Origin: Phocaeicola_A sp036804505
GTDB taxonomy: Bacteria; Bacteroidota; Bacteroidia; Bacteroidales; Bacteroidaceae
NCBI GenBank assembly: GCA_036804505.1
Contig: DAIRSI010000008.1
Coordinates: 1 to 64,000 of the forward strand
DNA: 64,000 bases
Direction of reading: 5' to 3'
The notes below the pieces were generated by a model. The model saw only the letters and a list, made by a program, of their open reading frames with translations. It was not told where the DNA came from and made no database searches. Below are positions 18,273-25,920 of this stretch, one piece after another (the stretch's first letter is position 1; every line of letters starts with the position of its first letter). Both the position numbers and the translations under genes were made by a program.

Positions 18273-18502
18273 CAAACGGTTTGCCTTTAGCTCCTGTCAC
18301 CAGAATTTGTTCATTATCAGAGAATTCTGGTGACAGGACGAAATTGACAAGGCTTTTGAGGCAACTTTTTGCTTCTATTCGTTTCATTTACATTGAATTA
18401 GATTCTATTTTTTGCTTTTCAAACTAATTTTTTTCGTCCTGTCACCAGAACTCATTGATTGACAATACATTCTGGTGACAGGAGCTAAAGGCAAACTGTT
18501 TG
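18273..18502. repeat. Nested four-armed inverted repeat built on CTGGTGACAGGA
   Basis: The outer arms 18273-18306 and 18469-18502 are inverted copies matching at 33 of 34 bases. Inside, 18325-18343 and 18432-18450 are perfect 19-bp inverted copies. All four arms share TTCTGGTGACAGGA or its complement, so each outer arm can also pair with its inner neighbour. Two mutually exclusive folds are therefore possible: one long hairpin or two short ones. The right edge is 6 bases from the sigma stop codon. No open frame or transposase lies inside. It could be a MITE-like relic or a conformational switch. Confidence 0.75.
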
Positions 18503-18508
18503 TAATGG

Positions 18509-19027
18509 TTAACCGAAGAGGAAATAATAGATCTGGCCGGCCTTTTCGCGCAGAAGTCTGAGAGCTTTCAGAACATGATTTTCCACCGTATTCACAGACA
18601 GTCCTGTTTTCTCTGCAATTTCTTTATATTTCATGCCGTCTTTTTTGTTCATCAAAAATATCTCTCTACAACGATCGGGCAAGGAGTCAATGGCTGTCCA
18701 CAGCCTAGCTTCGCGGAAGGCTCTTTCTTCCTCATCATTTTCTTCGGAGAGATTGTCTAGAGAATCAACCTCGACGTCGTGGGAGATAACGGTATCTTTT
18801 TTCAGAAAGTCGATGCATTGGTTCCTGACAGAGGTGAAGAGATATGCTTTCAGATTCCCGATGTCGCGGTTTTGGCATTGTTTTTCCCATAAATCGGAGA
18901 AGCATTGTTGAACGATATCTTCTGCAGAATCGATATCATTTACATAGTGAAGAGCAAAAAGATTCAGTGGTCTGTAGTAGCACTTGAAAGCTTCTTCAAT
19001 GGTCTTGATGTGTTCTTTCGTACTCAT
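18509..19027 (-). CDS. ECF sigma factor of FecR/TonB-receptor locus
   Basis: 172 residues with region 2 (DIDSAEDIVQQCFSDLWEK, NLKAYLFTSVRNQCIDFLKK) and region 4 (IDSLPDRCREIFLMNKKDGM, KYKEIAEKTGLSVNTVENHV). It belongs to the FecI-like group and should be controlled by the FecR protein encoded downstream, activating the TonB receptor/DUF4249 genes. A TATCTTTG box at 19063-19070 precedes it. Confidence 0.92.
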   Translation of the reverse strand: MSTKEHIKTIEEAFKCYYRPLNLFALHYVNDIDSAEDIVQQCFSDLWEKQCQNRDIGNLKAYLFTSVRNQCIDFLKKDTVISHDVEVDSLDNLSEENDEEERAFREARLWTAIDSLPDRCREIFLMNKKDGMKYKEIAEKTGLSVNTVENHVLKALRLLREKAGQIYYFLFG

Positions 19028-19062
19028 GTGAGCATGAGATAATTATGCTTTGTTTTGGTCTG

Positions 19063-19070
19063 CAAAGATA
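19063..19070 (-). promoter_or_regulatory. -7 promoter box (TATCTTTG) for the ECF sigma gene
   Basis: A TAnnTTTG match on the minus strand about 36 bases upstream of the sigma ATG. Confidence 0.5.
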
Positions 19071-19246
19071 CAAAACAAATCTATTTGTCACATAAAAAGG
19101 TCATTCAGGTCTTGCTATTTAATGATATTTTCCTTTTGTGAAGACATGTAAACTTTTCCAGATAATCTGAATTATCGAAGTTATTGCGTAGCCCTTCATA
19201 ACAGACTCATACGAGGTTTGTATTCCTTTATCAGCATGATGAAACA

Positions 19247-19284
19247 AAAAAGGCTTTTTACTTTTTATGGTAAAGAGCCTTTTT
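19247..19284. terminator. Hairpin with flanking A/T runs in a gene-free stretch
   Basis: Stem AAAAAGGCTTTTTAC (19247-19261) / GTAAAGAGCCTTTTT (19270-19284), one mismatch. It reads as an intrinsic terminator on either strand. The gap 19028-19614 otherwise holds the sigma promoter, the candidate left element end and the xre terminator; I see no gene in it. Confidence 0.55.
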
Positions 19285-19528
19285 GTAATCAGAAAATTAA
19301 ATCTGCTTTTTCTATATAAATTCCTTTGTCTGTTAAATCGTTCTTTTGATAAAGTTCATCGCGTAAGGAGAATTGTATAAATTCAATGGAACTCCAGTCA
19401 ATTGAAGGATTATTCTTTTTCGTGGAATTAGGCTAATACGTTATTAATATAATGCACAATACTGTAAATCAATAATATAAACTACTTTTATAAACAATAC
19501 AGTAACAATATAGTAACATTTTAGGAAT

Positions 19529-19539
19529 AGTCGCAAAAA
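19529..19539 (+). repeat. Candidate left attachment repeat
   Basis: AGTCGCAAAAA, identical in direct orientation to 48936-48946 beside the integrases. Alignment continues loosely (GAAT before it, GAG and AAC after it). It borders the xre terminator. Confidence 0.4.
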
Positions 19540-19564
19540 AAGAGAACCCGTTTGGATTCTCTTT
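19539..19564 (-). terminator. Intrinsic terminator of the xre gene
   Basis: Stem AAAGAGAA (19539-19546) / TTCTCTTT (19557-19564); on the minus strand it is followed by a run of seven T. It lies 51 bases after the xre stop. Confidence 0.65.
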
Positions 19565-19614
19565 AGTTTTCATGCAAAAAGGAGCATTATCCTTGTTGCT
19601 ATCACATTTTGTTT

Positions 19615-19821
19615 TTAATCTGTTGTGGAATGAAGTAAATCTTTCACATCTACTTCTAAAACAGACGCAATTTTTATTAGCGTTTCTAATCCTGGCTGAG
19701 CTGAATTGGTACACCACTTAGAAACGGTAGCTTGATCTTTCTCCAATTGATCGGCAAGCCATTTATTGGTCTTTTTCTTTTCAGCCAATACAATCTTTAA
19801 TCTATTGATATCTTTACCCAT
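19615..19821 (-). CDS. Small XRE-family helix-turn-helix regulator
   Basis: 68 residues that are almost entirely one HTH_3 domain: NRLKIVLAEKKKTNKWLADQ, then QATVSKWCTNSAQPGLETLIKIA. It is a cytoplasmic DNA-binding protein, probably a dimer, with its own full promoter (19846-19875) and terminator. It sits at the left edge of the putative element, downstream of the Ter-type gene string, and may regulate element or cargo genes; that role is inferred. Confidence 0.85.
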   Translation of the reverse strand: MGKDINRLKIVLAEKKKTNKWLADQLEKDQATVSKWCTNSAQPGLETLIKIASVLEVDVKDLLHSTTD

Positions 19822-19845
19822 TTCTATAAGAATTTGAATCTAACG

Positions 19846-19875
19846 CAAAATTAATTATTTATCAATTCAACACAA
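19846..19875 (-). promoter_or_regulatory. Promoter of the xre gene
   Basis: On the minus strand TTG (complement of 19873-19875), a 19-base spacer and TAATTTTG (complement of 19846-19853), ending 24 bases before the ATG at 19821. Both elements and the spacing match the Bacteroidetes consensus. Confidence 0.65.
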
Positions 19876-19899
19876 AACATAAAGAGTTTGTTTATTGAT

Positions 19900-20409
19900 T
19901 TATATTATTCCAAAGTATCGAACAATAAGACAAATACATAAAGAGTAAAATCCTGCTAATACATCATCAAGCATCACGCCCCATCCACCTTTAATATGAG
20001 TATCTATCCAACGGCAACCTAAGGGCTTGAATATATCTATCAGTCTAAAAAGAACAAACCCTAAAAGAGCCATAATCCAAGTGTTTTCGCCACAAGGCGC
20101 TACAAGTAAAGGAATCCAGGTTCCAACATACTCATCAATTACTACAGTTCTGGGATCTTCGCCCCAATATTTTCCCATAACATTGGATGTCCATACACCT
20201 ACAAATGTTGTTACAACAATGACAATTATGGTAATTAAAGTAAGGGTTATTAGTGATAGATTGAGAAAACCTATATACCAAACTAATAGTCCAATAAATC
20301 CAGCTGCTGTTCCTGGTGCCAATGGAACAAATCCACTACCAAATCCTGTCGAAATTATAACGTGTAGCCAAGGAGCTTTTCCTAAAGGGTGATTGTTATT
20401 ATTGCTCAT
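19900..20409 (-). CDS. pgpA: Phosphatidylglycerophosphatase A
   Basis: 169 residues, family length. It removes phosphate from phosphatidylglycerol phosphate in phospholipid synthesis at the inner membrane. STGFGSGFVPLAPGTAAG and DPRTVVIDEYVGTW are the conserved PgpA motifs, and three to four hydrophobic segments are present. It lies inside the accessory region after the Ca2+ ATPase gene, so it is probably an additional copy carried by the element. A hairpin (20427-20460) separates it from the ATPase gene. Confidence 0.88.
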   Translation of the reverse strand: MSNNNNHPLGKAPWLHVIISTGFGSGFVPLAPGTAAGFIGLLVWYIGFLNLSLITLTLITIIVIVVTTFVGVWTSNVMGKYWGEDPRTVVIDEYVGTWIPLLVAPCGENTWIMALLGFVLFRLIDIFKPLGCRWIDTHIKGGWGVMLDDVLAGFYSLCICLIVRYFGII

Positions 20410-20426
20410 TATGATTCATCTTTAAA

Positions 20427-20460
20427 GTACCCACCTATTCTGTTTGGATAGATGGGTACT
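20427..20460 (-). terminator. Hairpin between the Ca2+ ATPase and pgpA genes
   Basis: Stem AGTACCCACCTAT (20427-20439) / ATAGATGGGTACT (20448-20460) with one mismatch; on the minus strand it is followed by TTTAAAG. A weak or partial terminator just after the ATPase stop. Confidence 0.45.
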
Positions 20461-20466
20461 ATACGG

Positions 20467-23313
20467 TCAATTATTTCGATTTGAAATCAAATGCCAGATT
20501 TCACGAATCCAAAGAACTACAGAAGATCCAGCAACGATGATTATCCAATCTTCACATTTCATTGGAACCACATTGAAGAATTCATATAAGACTTCAACAA
20601 TCACAATCTGGCCAATAGCTATGACGCATACAATAGTTAAGAAACCAGTACTCAGCTTTGATTGGAAAATGCTCTTGCCAGTTTCAAAAGAGCGAGCGTT
20701 GAACATATACCAGAAGTGAGTCCAAACGAAGATCGAGAATATCAAAGTTTGTTCGTAAGGAGACACACCATTTGCTTCGCCAAATGACAAAGATAAGAAA
20801 TCTCTCATAGAGGTTACATCTGTGTATTCAAAAGTGAGGACAAGACCTAGTAACATTAAAAAGAATGCCATACCAACACCAATAATGTTGCAATACATAG
20901 GTTTATTGAGAATAAAAGCCTTTCTGTCTCTTGGTTTATCTCTCATAACATTTTCTGTTGGCGGCAAAGAAGCCAGTGCCATGGCACCGAAAGTATCCAT
21001 AATCAAGTTAACCCACAACATTTGTGTAACTGTCAAAGGAGATTCAGTTCCGATAAATGCGCCAACGAGAACGATGAAGCATGCAGATACATTTACTGTC
21101 AATTGGAACAAGAGGAATCGTTGAATGTTTTGATACAATGAACGCCCCCACATTACCGCTCTACCAATGCTGCTGAACGAATTGTCGATAATGGTGATAT
21201 CTGATGCTTCTTTTGCTACAGAAGTACCATCACCCATAGAAAGACCGACATGAGCTGCATTTAATGCAGGAGCATCATTAGTACCATCACCTGTAACTGC
21301 TACTACTTGATTCTTTCTTTGAAGAGCTTCAACCAAACGTTTTTTGTCCATTGGGCGAGCACGAGCTATAATCTTTAAGTCCATCACACGCTCTTCGAGT
21401 TGTTTGTCAGACAGATTAGCAAATTCAGGACCTGTGATAATGTTTCGCTCTGTATCATTTTCTTTCCATAAACCAATCTGTCTACCTATCTCTGTTGCAG
21501 TTCCTGGAGTATCTCCAGTGACAATCTTAACGGAAATACCTGCATCCATACATTCTTTGACTGCATCAGGTACATCAAGACGAACAGGGTCGCTAATGGC
21601 TACTATACCCAAGAATGTTAGTTTATCAGCTACAACCTTTCCATCAGCTGTAGACTTATCTCCGTCTTCCAAAATTTGGTAAGCAAATCCAAGAGTACGC
21701 ATAGCTTGCTTTTGGTATTCAAGAAGCTGTTTATCAATGTCAGATTTAGCGACGTTTCCACATGACTTATGGCACATACCAAATACGATCTCAGGAGCAC
21801 CTTTTACAAAAAGAATTCTCTTTCCAAAAATACCGGATTTAACGATTGTCGCCATATATTTCCTCTCTGTTGAGAATGGGACTTCATCCAATCTTTCAGC
21901 ACTCTCTTTTAGCTCACGATAATCAATTCCTTGTGAATGTAACCATAATAGCAATGCTCCTTCTGTTGGATTCCCAATGGCATTTGGTGATTTTGTAGAG
22001 AAATCCAATGAGGCAGTGGAATTTACAGCAATACCTTCAGCTATAAAACCACTCATTTCATCGTCTTTCAAAAGCTTCTGTTCTTTTAAATCATAGAAGT
22101 TTGATTGATAAACTTGCATCTTATTCTGGGTAAGAGTACCTGTCTTATCTGTACAAATTACGGTTGTAGCACCCATCGTTTCACAAGCATGCATCTTTCG
22201 AACCAAATTGTTTGTCTTCAACATGCTGCGCATACTATAAGCCAAGCTTAAAGTTACTGCCATAGGAAGACCTTCTGGAACGGCAACGACAATTAGCGTT
22301 ACTGCAATCATCAAGGTATTCATTGTAAATGCCAATAATCCAGCCAACTCCTGTGTAGGCATCAAATAGCTGTGAAGACCAACAACCATTCCTACGAAAA
22401 TTGCAAAGAATATGATAATCGTTGCAAGACATGTCTTTGATGACCAATCACCGAATTTCCTGATGACCAAATAGAAGAAAAGAGCTGTTGGTAAAACTAA
22501 AAGTAATGAAAGAGCATTCCAACTAAAATAATGGCAAACACGACCGACAATAATGAATGCAGCAAAACCATAACTTAAATTTGTAATTAAATCGCTCAAT
22601 CCATCAAGTTGTTCATTCAAAGGTGTTTTAACTGAATCATCTATTTGTGCTTCTTCAAACACCTTACCATTTTCAGTCTTATCACCGACTTCAAGTACTC
22701 TAAATATACCATGACCTTCCATTACCTTTGTCCCACGCAGAACATGATTTGAGGGATAAGTTGCTTGTTTGTCGAAATCAACCTCGTTGACGGTCTTTCC
22801 ACAAACTGGTTCACCAGTCAAAGTTGACTCATCCATATGAAGAGTTATCGCTTCCAATAATTCGCCATCAGCAGGGACTTCATCACCTGTGTTCAAAACA
22901 ACTAGGTCACCGACAACAACGTCTTTTTTAGGAATCTCAATTACATTACTGTTGCGGATTACTTTTACTGGTTCGTCATCGTTTACCTGATTCAAGATAG
23001 AGAACGCCTTGTTTGCCTTCAATTCAAAATAGAATGCAAGTCCAGTAGCTAAAAGGATGGCAACGAAAATACCAATGGGCTCAAAGAATACTGCTGAACT
23101 TTCGTGTAGGTTCCAATATTCATAGCATGAGATGCCGATTGATAATACACCAGCGACCATCAAGATACGAATAAGTGGATCTTCAAACTTCTCTATGAAT
23201 TGTTTCCATAGAGGTTCTTTTTCAGGAGGCGTTAGAATATTAACGCCATTCTTTTTACGGCTTTCGAGCACTTCGGCATCGGTTAGACCGCTAAAATGAT
23301 GTTTTAATGACAT
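20467..23313 (-). CDS. Calcium-translocating P-type ATPase, PMCA type
   Basis: 948 residues. TGE lies at 166-168 (actuator), PEGLP at 346-350 (transmembrane Ca2+ site helix), the phosphorylated DKTGT at 389-393 and the hinge TGDGTNDAPALNAAHVGLSM later, with about ten membrane helices. It should pump Ca2+ out of the cytoplasm using ATP. It follows the TerD/TerB/Hsp70/tubulin genes on the same strand. Those Ter-type domains bind calcium in characterised relatives, so a shared calcium theme is plausible. Family assignment is firm; the link to the operon is inferred. Confidence 0.93.
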   Translation of the reverse strand: MSLKHHFSGLTDAEVLESRKKNGVNILTPPEKEPLWKQFIEKFEDPLIRILMVAGVLSIGISCYEYWNLHESSAVFFEPIGIFVAILLATGLAFYFELKANKAFSILNQVNDDEPVKVIRNSNVIEIPKKDVVVGDLVVLNTGDEVPADGELLEAITLHMDESTLTGEPVCGKTVNEVDFDKQATYPSNHVLRGTKVMEGHGIFRVLEVGDKTENGKVFEEAQIDDSVKTPLNEQLDGLSDLITNLSYGFAAFIIVGRVCHYFSWNALSLLLVLPTALFFYLVIRKFGDWSSKTCLATIIIFFAIFVGMVVGLHSYLMPTQELAGLLAFTMNTLMIAVTLIVVAVPEGLPMAVTLSLAYSMRSMLKTNNLVRKMHACETMGATTVICTDKTGTLTQNKMQVYQSNFYDLKEQKLLKDDEMSGFIAEGIAVNSTASLDFSTKSPNAIGNPTEGALLLWLHSQGIDYRELKESAERLDEVPFSTERKYMATIVKSGIFGKRILFVKGAPEIVFGMCHKSCGNVAKSDIDKQLLEYQKQAMRTLGFAYQILEDGDKSTADGKVVADKLTFLGIVAISDPVRLDVPDAVKECMDAGISVKIVTGDTPGTATEIGRQIGLWKENDTERNIITGPEFANLSDKQLEERVMDLKIIARARPMDKKRLVEALQRKNQVVAVTGDGTNDAPALNAAHVGLSMGDGTSVAKEASDITIIDNSFSSIGRAVMWGRSLYQNIQRFLLFQLTVNVSACFIVLVGAFIGTESPLTVTQMLWVNLIMDTFGAMALASLPPTENVMRDKPRDRKAFILNKPMYCNIIGVGMAFFLMLLGLVLTFEYTDVTSMRDFLSLSFGEANGVSPYEQTLIFSIFVWTHFWYMFNARSFETGKSIFQSKLSTGFLTIVCVIAIGQIVIVEVLYEFFNVVPMKCEDWIIIVAGSSVVLWIREIWHLISNRNN

Positions 23314-23448
23314 ATTATATTTGTTACTTATTAATACTGAACCACTTTGATAATAGTTCGAATCTTTTCATCGGGCGAGCCAATGTGAATTGGACAATAT
23401 CAAATAGTAATGTTTTTATAGACATATGCTGATTTATTTCTAGAATAT

Positions 23449-24027
23449 TCAATTTAAATCAAATTCTGTTTCGCTAATTGTCTCAGTCTCAAAATTCTGC
23501 TCTAAATCTCCATTTATCACATTTAGTTCAAGACTATAATTGATATACCCCTGAGAATTCTTTTTTCCAAAATCATAACAAGATGTACTTCTTTCAAAGA
23601 AAGGGGAGCGAGTGAATTTTCCTCTTGTCGCACCACCTTCAGAAGACTCCATCCAATCTTTTCCATAAGCCAATTTTAAAAAGTATCGACCTTGTGGGAT
23701 TTGAGTTGTAGTAATTGTTTCACCTTCTGGAACAAATACATACCTTATACATTTACCTGTATTTGCGTCCATTATTTTTATGGCTACGCTAAAGCCCTCA
23801 CCAATATGAATGTCAAAGTAATTATCTTGAATTCCAAATACAGGTTTAACCCCATATTTCTCACTGAGATCCCCACCTTCAGGATTTTCAAAAGTCCATC
23901 CTTTCTCGGTTAGATCTTTTTGTACTTGATTGTGCTCTTCTGATGCTGATGTGTTTGAGGTTGTTCTGTTGCATGAGCTTAGAAGGGTTATCATTAATAC
24001 TAATATAAACCATGTATTTTTTTTCAT
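23449..24027 (-). CDS. Lipoprotein of unknown function
   Basis: 192 residues. The N-terminus (WFILVLMITLLSSC) ends in a lipobox, so it should be a lipid-anchored envelope protein. The mature part is beta-rich: IHIGEGFSVAIKIMDANTGKC, then YVFVPEGETITTTQIPQGRY, a pattern like an Ig or carboxypeptidase-regulatory-like fold, and an acidic tail. I do not recognise the family. Its ATG overlaps the stop of the small membrane protein gene (ATGA), so the two are translationally coupled. Confidence 0.7.
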   Translation of the reverse strand: MKKNTWFILVLMITLLSSCNRTTSNTSASEEHNQVQKDLTEKGWTFENPEGGDLSEKYGVKPVFGIQDNYFDIHIGEGFSVAIKIMDANTGKCIRYVFVPEGETITTTQIPQGRYFLKLAYGKDWMESSEGGATRGKFTRSPFFERSTSCYDFGKKNSQGYINYSLELNVINGDLEQNFETETISETEFDLN

Positions 24028-24194
24028 GACATAAACACTTTAATTTGGTTGATTACAGTCCACACAATAATGGCTATACCTATAATTTTGCAAACCATAG
24101 ACACCGCTTTATACTGATGCTTCTTTAATTTTGTTTTAAAGAACAACGGTACAGCTAACCATATTATTAACCCTATAACGATAGAAATAACCAT
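24024..24194 (-). CDS. Small two-helix membrane protein
   Basis: 56 residues from the ATG at 24194: two membrane helices (MVISIVIGLIIWLAVPLFF; AVSMVCKIIGIAIIVWTVI) joined by a basic loop (KTKLKKHQYK). An upstream in-frame ATG at 24233 is rejected because it lies inside the terminator hairpin 24208-24244. It overlaps the downstream lipoprotein gene by 4 bases. No family recognised; possibly an inner-membrane partner of the lipoprotein. Confidence 0.6.
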   Translation of the reverse strand: MVISIVIGLIIWLAVPLFFKTKLKKHQYKAVSMVCKIIGIAIIVWTVINQIKVFMS

Positions 24195-24207
24195 ATCTTT
24201 ATATTTA

Positions 24208-24244
24208 AAAGGGCAGATAGTATGTAGGTACATATCTGCCCTTT
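24208..24244 (-). terminator. Terminator at the end of the Ter-type core operon
   Basis: A perfect 12-bp stem AAAGGGCAGATA (24208-24219) / TATCTGCCCTTT (24233-24244), 13-base loop. It begins 9 bases after the Cpl-7 protein gene stop. Downstream genes (membrane protein, lipoprotein, ATPase) would be expressed by read-through or from their own promoters. Confidence 0.7.
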
Positions 24245-24252
24245 ATTAAAGT

Positions 24253-24903
24253 TTAATCTACAAGGCCTTTTTTGTACATTTCATTAACCTTGCCTTGGAT
24301 TTCTGTATACTGCTCGCCTAATTTTTGCTTGCGTTCAATACCATTACCATAATTGCCTCGAATTACTTCCTTTGCCTTTTGTTCCAATGATCCAGAAGGT
24401 AATGAGCTTTCCGTTTTACTAATAGAGGAATTAGCATCATGACTAGATACTTCATTGGATTTTGGAGATGTCTGTTTTTCGTTTAGGGAAACAGATTCAT
24501 TCTCTTTCTCAGTGCTAACTTCTGAATTAGTAGGATTCGATTCTTGTGCTTGATCTGATGATGAATTTTCCGAATTTTCAGGATCAGAGTTGGCACTTTC
24601 AGCTTGATTGTTATTATCTTTATTCGAATTAGAATTTTCTGTTACTTGAACAGTAGGATTTTCCACAGAAGATTCTGTTCGGTCAGAAAGAAGATAATAA
24701 CCACCACATAGTAAAGCAACAACAGCAATAGAACCAATCAAATATTTTCTGCCATTGTTTTTGGATACAGCTGGCTCATTTGAACCTCTTGATGAAATAT
24801 CTGATTGTTTCTCATGCAAAGATGGCTGAACATTCTGTTGAGTAGGCTCAGCAGGTTGTTCAGTCTTTGCTTTTAGAGTGACTTTCTTCTTTATCTGTAC
24901 CAT
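24253..24903 (-). CDS. Membrane protein with C-terminal Cpl-7 (CW_7) cell-wall-binding motif
   Basis: 216 residues. Residues 1-15 (MVQIKKKVTLKAKTE) resemble the N-termini of the two TerD-like proteins upstream (LKKKITLRKKEE, LKKKIVLRRKEK). One membrane helix lies at about 54-72, then ~100 residues of Ser/Asn/Glu-rich linker. Residues 174-212 (AKEVIRGNYGNGIERKQKL, then EIQGKVNEMY) match the CW_7 repeat of phage Cpl-7 lysozyme, which binds peptidoglycan muropeptide. Predicted topology is N-in, C-out, with the tail in the periplasm. It could tether the cytoplasmic Ter proteins to the cell wall. The domain call comes from recall of the family consensus. Confidence 0.75.
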   Translation of the reverse strand: MVQIKKKVTLKAKTEQPAEPTQQNVQPSLHEKQSDISSRGSNEPAVSKNNGRKYLIGSIAVVALLCGGYYLLSDRTESSVENPTVQVTENSNSNKDNNNQAESANSDPENSENSSSDQAQESNPTNSEVSTEKENESVSLNEKQTSPKSNEVSSHDANSSISKTESSLPSGSLEQKAKEVIRGNYGNGIERKQKLGEQYTEIQGKVNEMYKKGLVD

Positions 24904-24909
24904 AGTTCA

Positions 24910-25491
24910 TTAGTCATTACAGATAAGAGAAAAGCCTGGAATTTGTTCAAATGCGCCACTTAAGTCGAGAACGCGGCTTTCATTTTTTAGAGCATACTTT
25001 CCATCATTGTTCTTGATAGAGCATACGCAATAAACTGGGCCATCATCTTTTGAATCAGCAAGAACCTCTAGGTAGTCGCCAGAATCGCTTTGAAGTTCTA
25101 CACGACCACCTTCTTCTGCGTAAGTTATATCTTCACCATCAATAGCTGCGTCATAGTTGACGATGCAAACATAAGCGGTATCGATGTCGTCAAGTTTTGC
25201 AACATTAATCTGCTCTGTTTCTTCGCTGCCTGCAGCTGGTTCCTTATTGTCTCCGAGGTGAAGCATAAATGGGAATTTTTCAAGGTTTCCTAAGTCTGAT
25301 TTCTTACCTCTGTATTCATTTGAGAATACGCCACCGATTGAGCCATCTTTCTTTTTAAAGAAAAGGCAGAGATCAAGGTCGGTTGCAGAACTCCAAAATA
25401 GCTTCACTTTAAGTTTTCCTTCAAAAGTGAATGCAGCTTGCTCTTCTTTCTTACGAAGAGTAATTTTCTTTTTTAATGTAATTTCAGCCAT
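24910..25491 (-). CDS. TerD-family protein (second copy)
   Basis: 193 residues. After a basic N-terminal motif (LKKKITLRKKEE) comes a TerD beta-sandwich: WSSATDLDLCLFFKKKDGS (33-51) corresponds to the FDLDASAFLL strand of classical TerD, GVFSNEY to the FVFYNN strand, HLGDN (78-82) to the conserved GDN and EQINVAKLDDIDTAYVCIV to the strand after it. TerD proteins are cytoplasmic Ca2+-binding stress proteins of Ter systems. Close paralogue of the protein at 25921-26499, with the TerB-like gene between them. Confidence 0.82.
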   Translation of the reverse strand: MAEITLKKKITLRKKEEQAAFTFEGKLKVKLFWSSATDLDLCLFFKKKDGSIGGVFSNEYRGKKSDLGNLEKFPFMLHLGDNKEPAAGSEETEQINVAKLDDIDTAYVCIVNYDAAIDGEDITYAEEGGRVELQSDSGDYLEVLADSKDDGPVYCVCSIKNNDGKYALKNESRVLDLSGAFEQIPGFSLICND

Positions 25492-25523
25492 AATTGTTAT
25501 ATTTATGTGATTATCTAATTGGA

Positions 25524-25901
25524 TTAAAATAGATTAGCTAGAGTTTCCGGTAAACTTTCCGCTTCTGCTTTCAGCTTTTCCAGTAGTGCTTTTTCTGTTC
25601 CATCAACTTTACCATCAGCACCAATTCTTTTAAGTAACCATTCAGCTTCTTCTTTGTCGATTTCTCCTGGTGACACTTCGTCCTTAAGTAAAAAATCTGC
25701 TATAGCCTGAATGAAAAATGACTCCCAAGAAGCATCATTCGCTTTACCAGTTACGGCATCGTTCAATTCAAATAAGAAATCAGCCTCTTCTTTGTCAATG
25801 ATGCCATCATTGTAAAGAACTTTTTTCAATTGTGCAACTTCTTCTGCGTCAATGATACCATCGGCAAGAAGTTCAGCCTTTAACGCTTCTAATGTTTTCA
25901 T
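25524..25901 (-). CDS. TerB-like protein with four acidic helix-hairpin repeats
   Basis: 125 residues from the ATG at 25901 (MKTLEALKAEL); the longer form from 25928 would overlap the upstream TerD gene. Four repeats carry acidic turns followed by helices: DGIIDAEE (14-21), DGIIDKEE (32-39), PGEIDKEE (78-85) and DGKVDGTE (96-103). These resemble the second half of EF-hand loops and the metal-binding helices of TerB domains, so calcium or other metal binding is likely. It lies between two TerD-like genes, the usual company of TerB. Confidence 0.75.
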   Translation of the reverse strand: MKTLEALKAELLADGIIDAEEVAQLKKVLYNDGIIDKEEADFLFELNDAVTGKANDASWESFFIQAIADFLLKDEVSPGEIDKEEAEWLLKRIGADGKVDGTEKALLEKLKAEAESLPETLANLF

Positions 25902-25920
25902 ATACGATATATTTATTTTG

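Noticed and set aside
18273..18502. Inverted repeats considered as an intact insertion sequence
   Set aside because: Only 230 bp with no transposase frame; at most a MITE-like relic.
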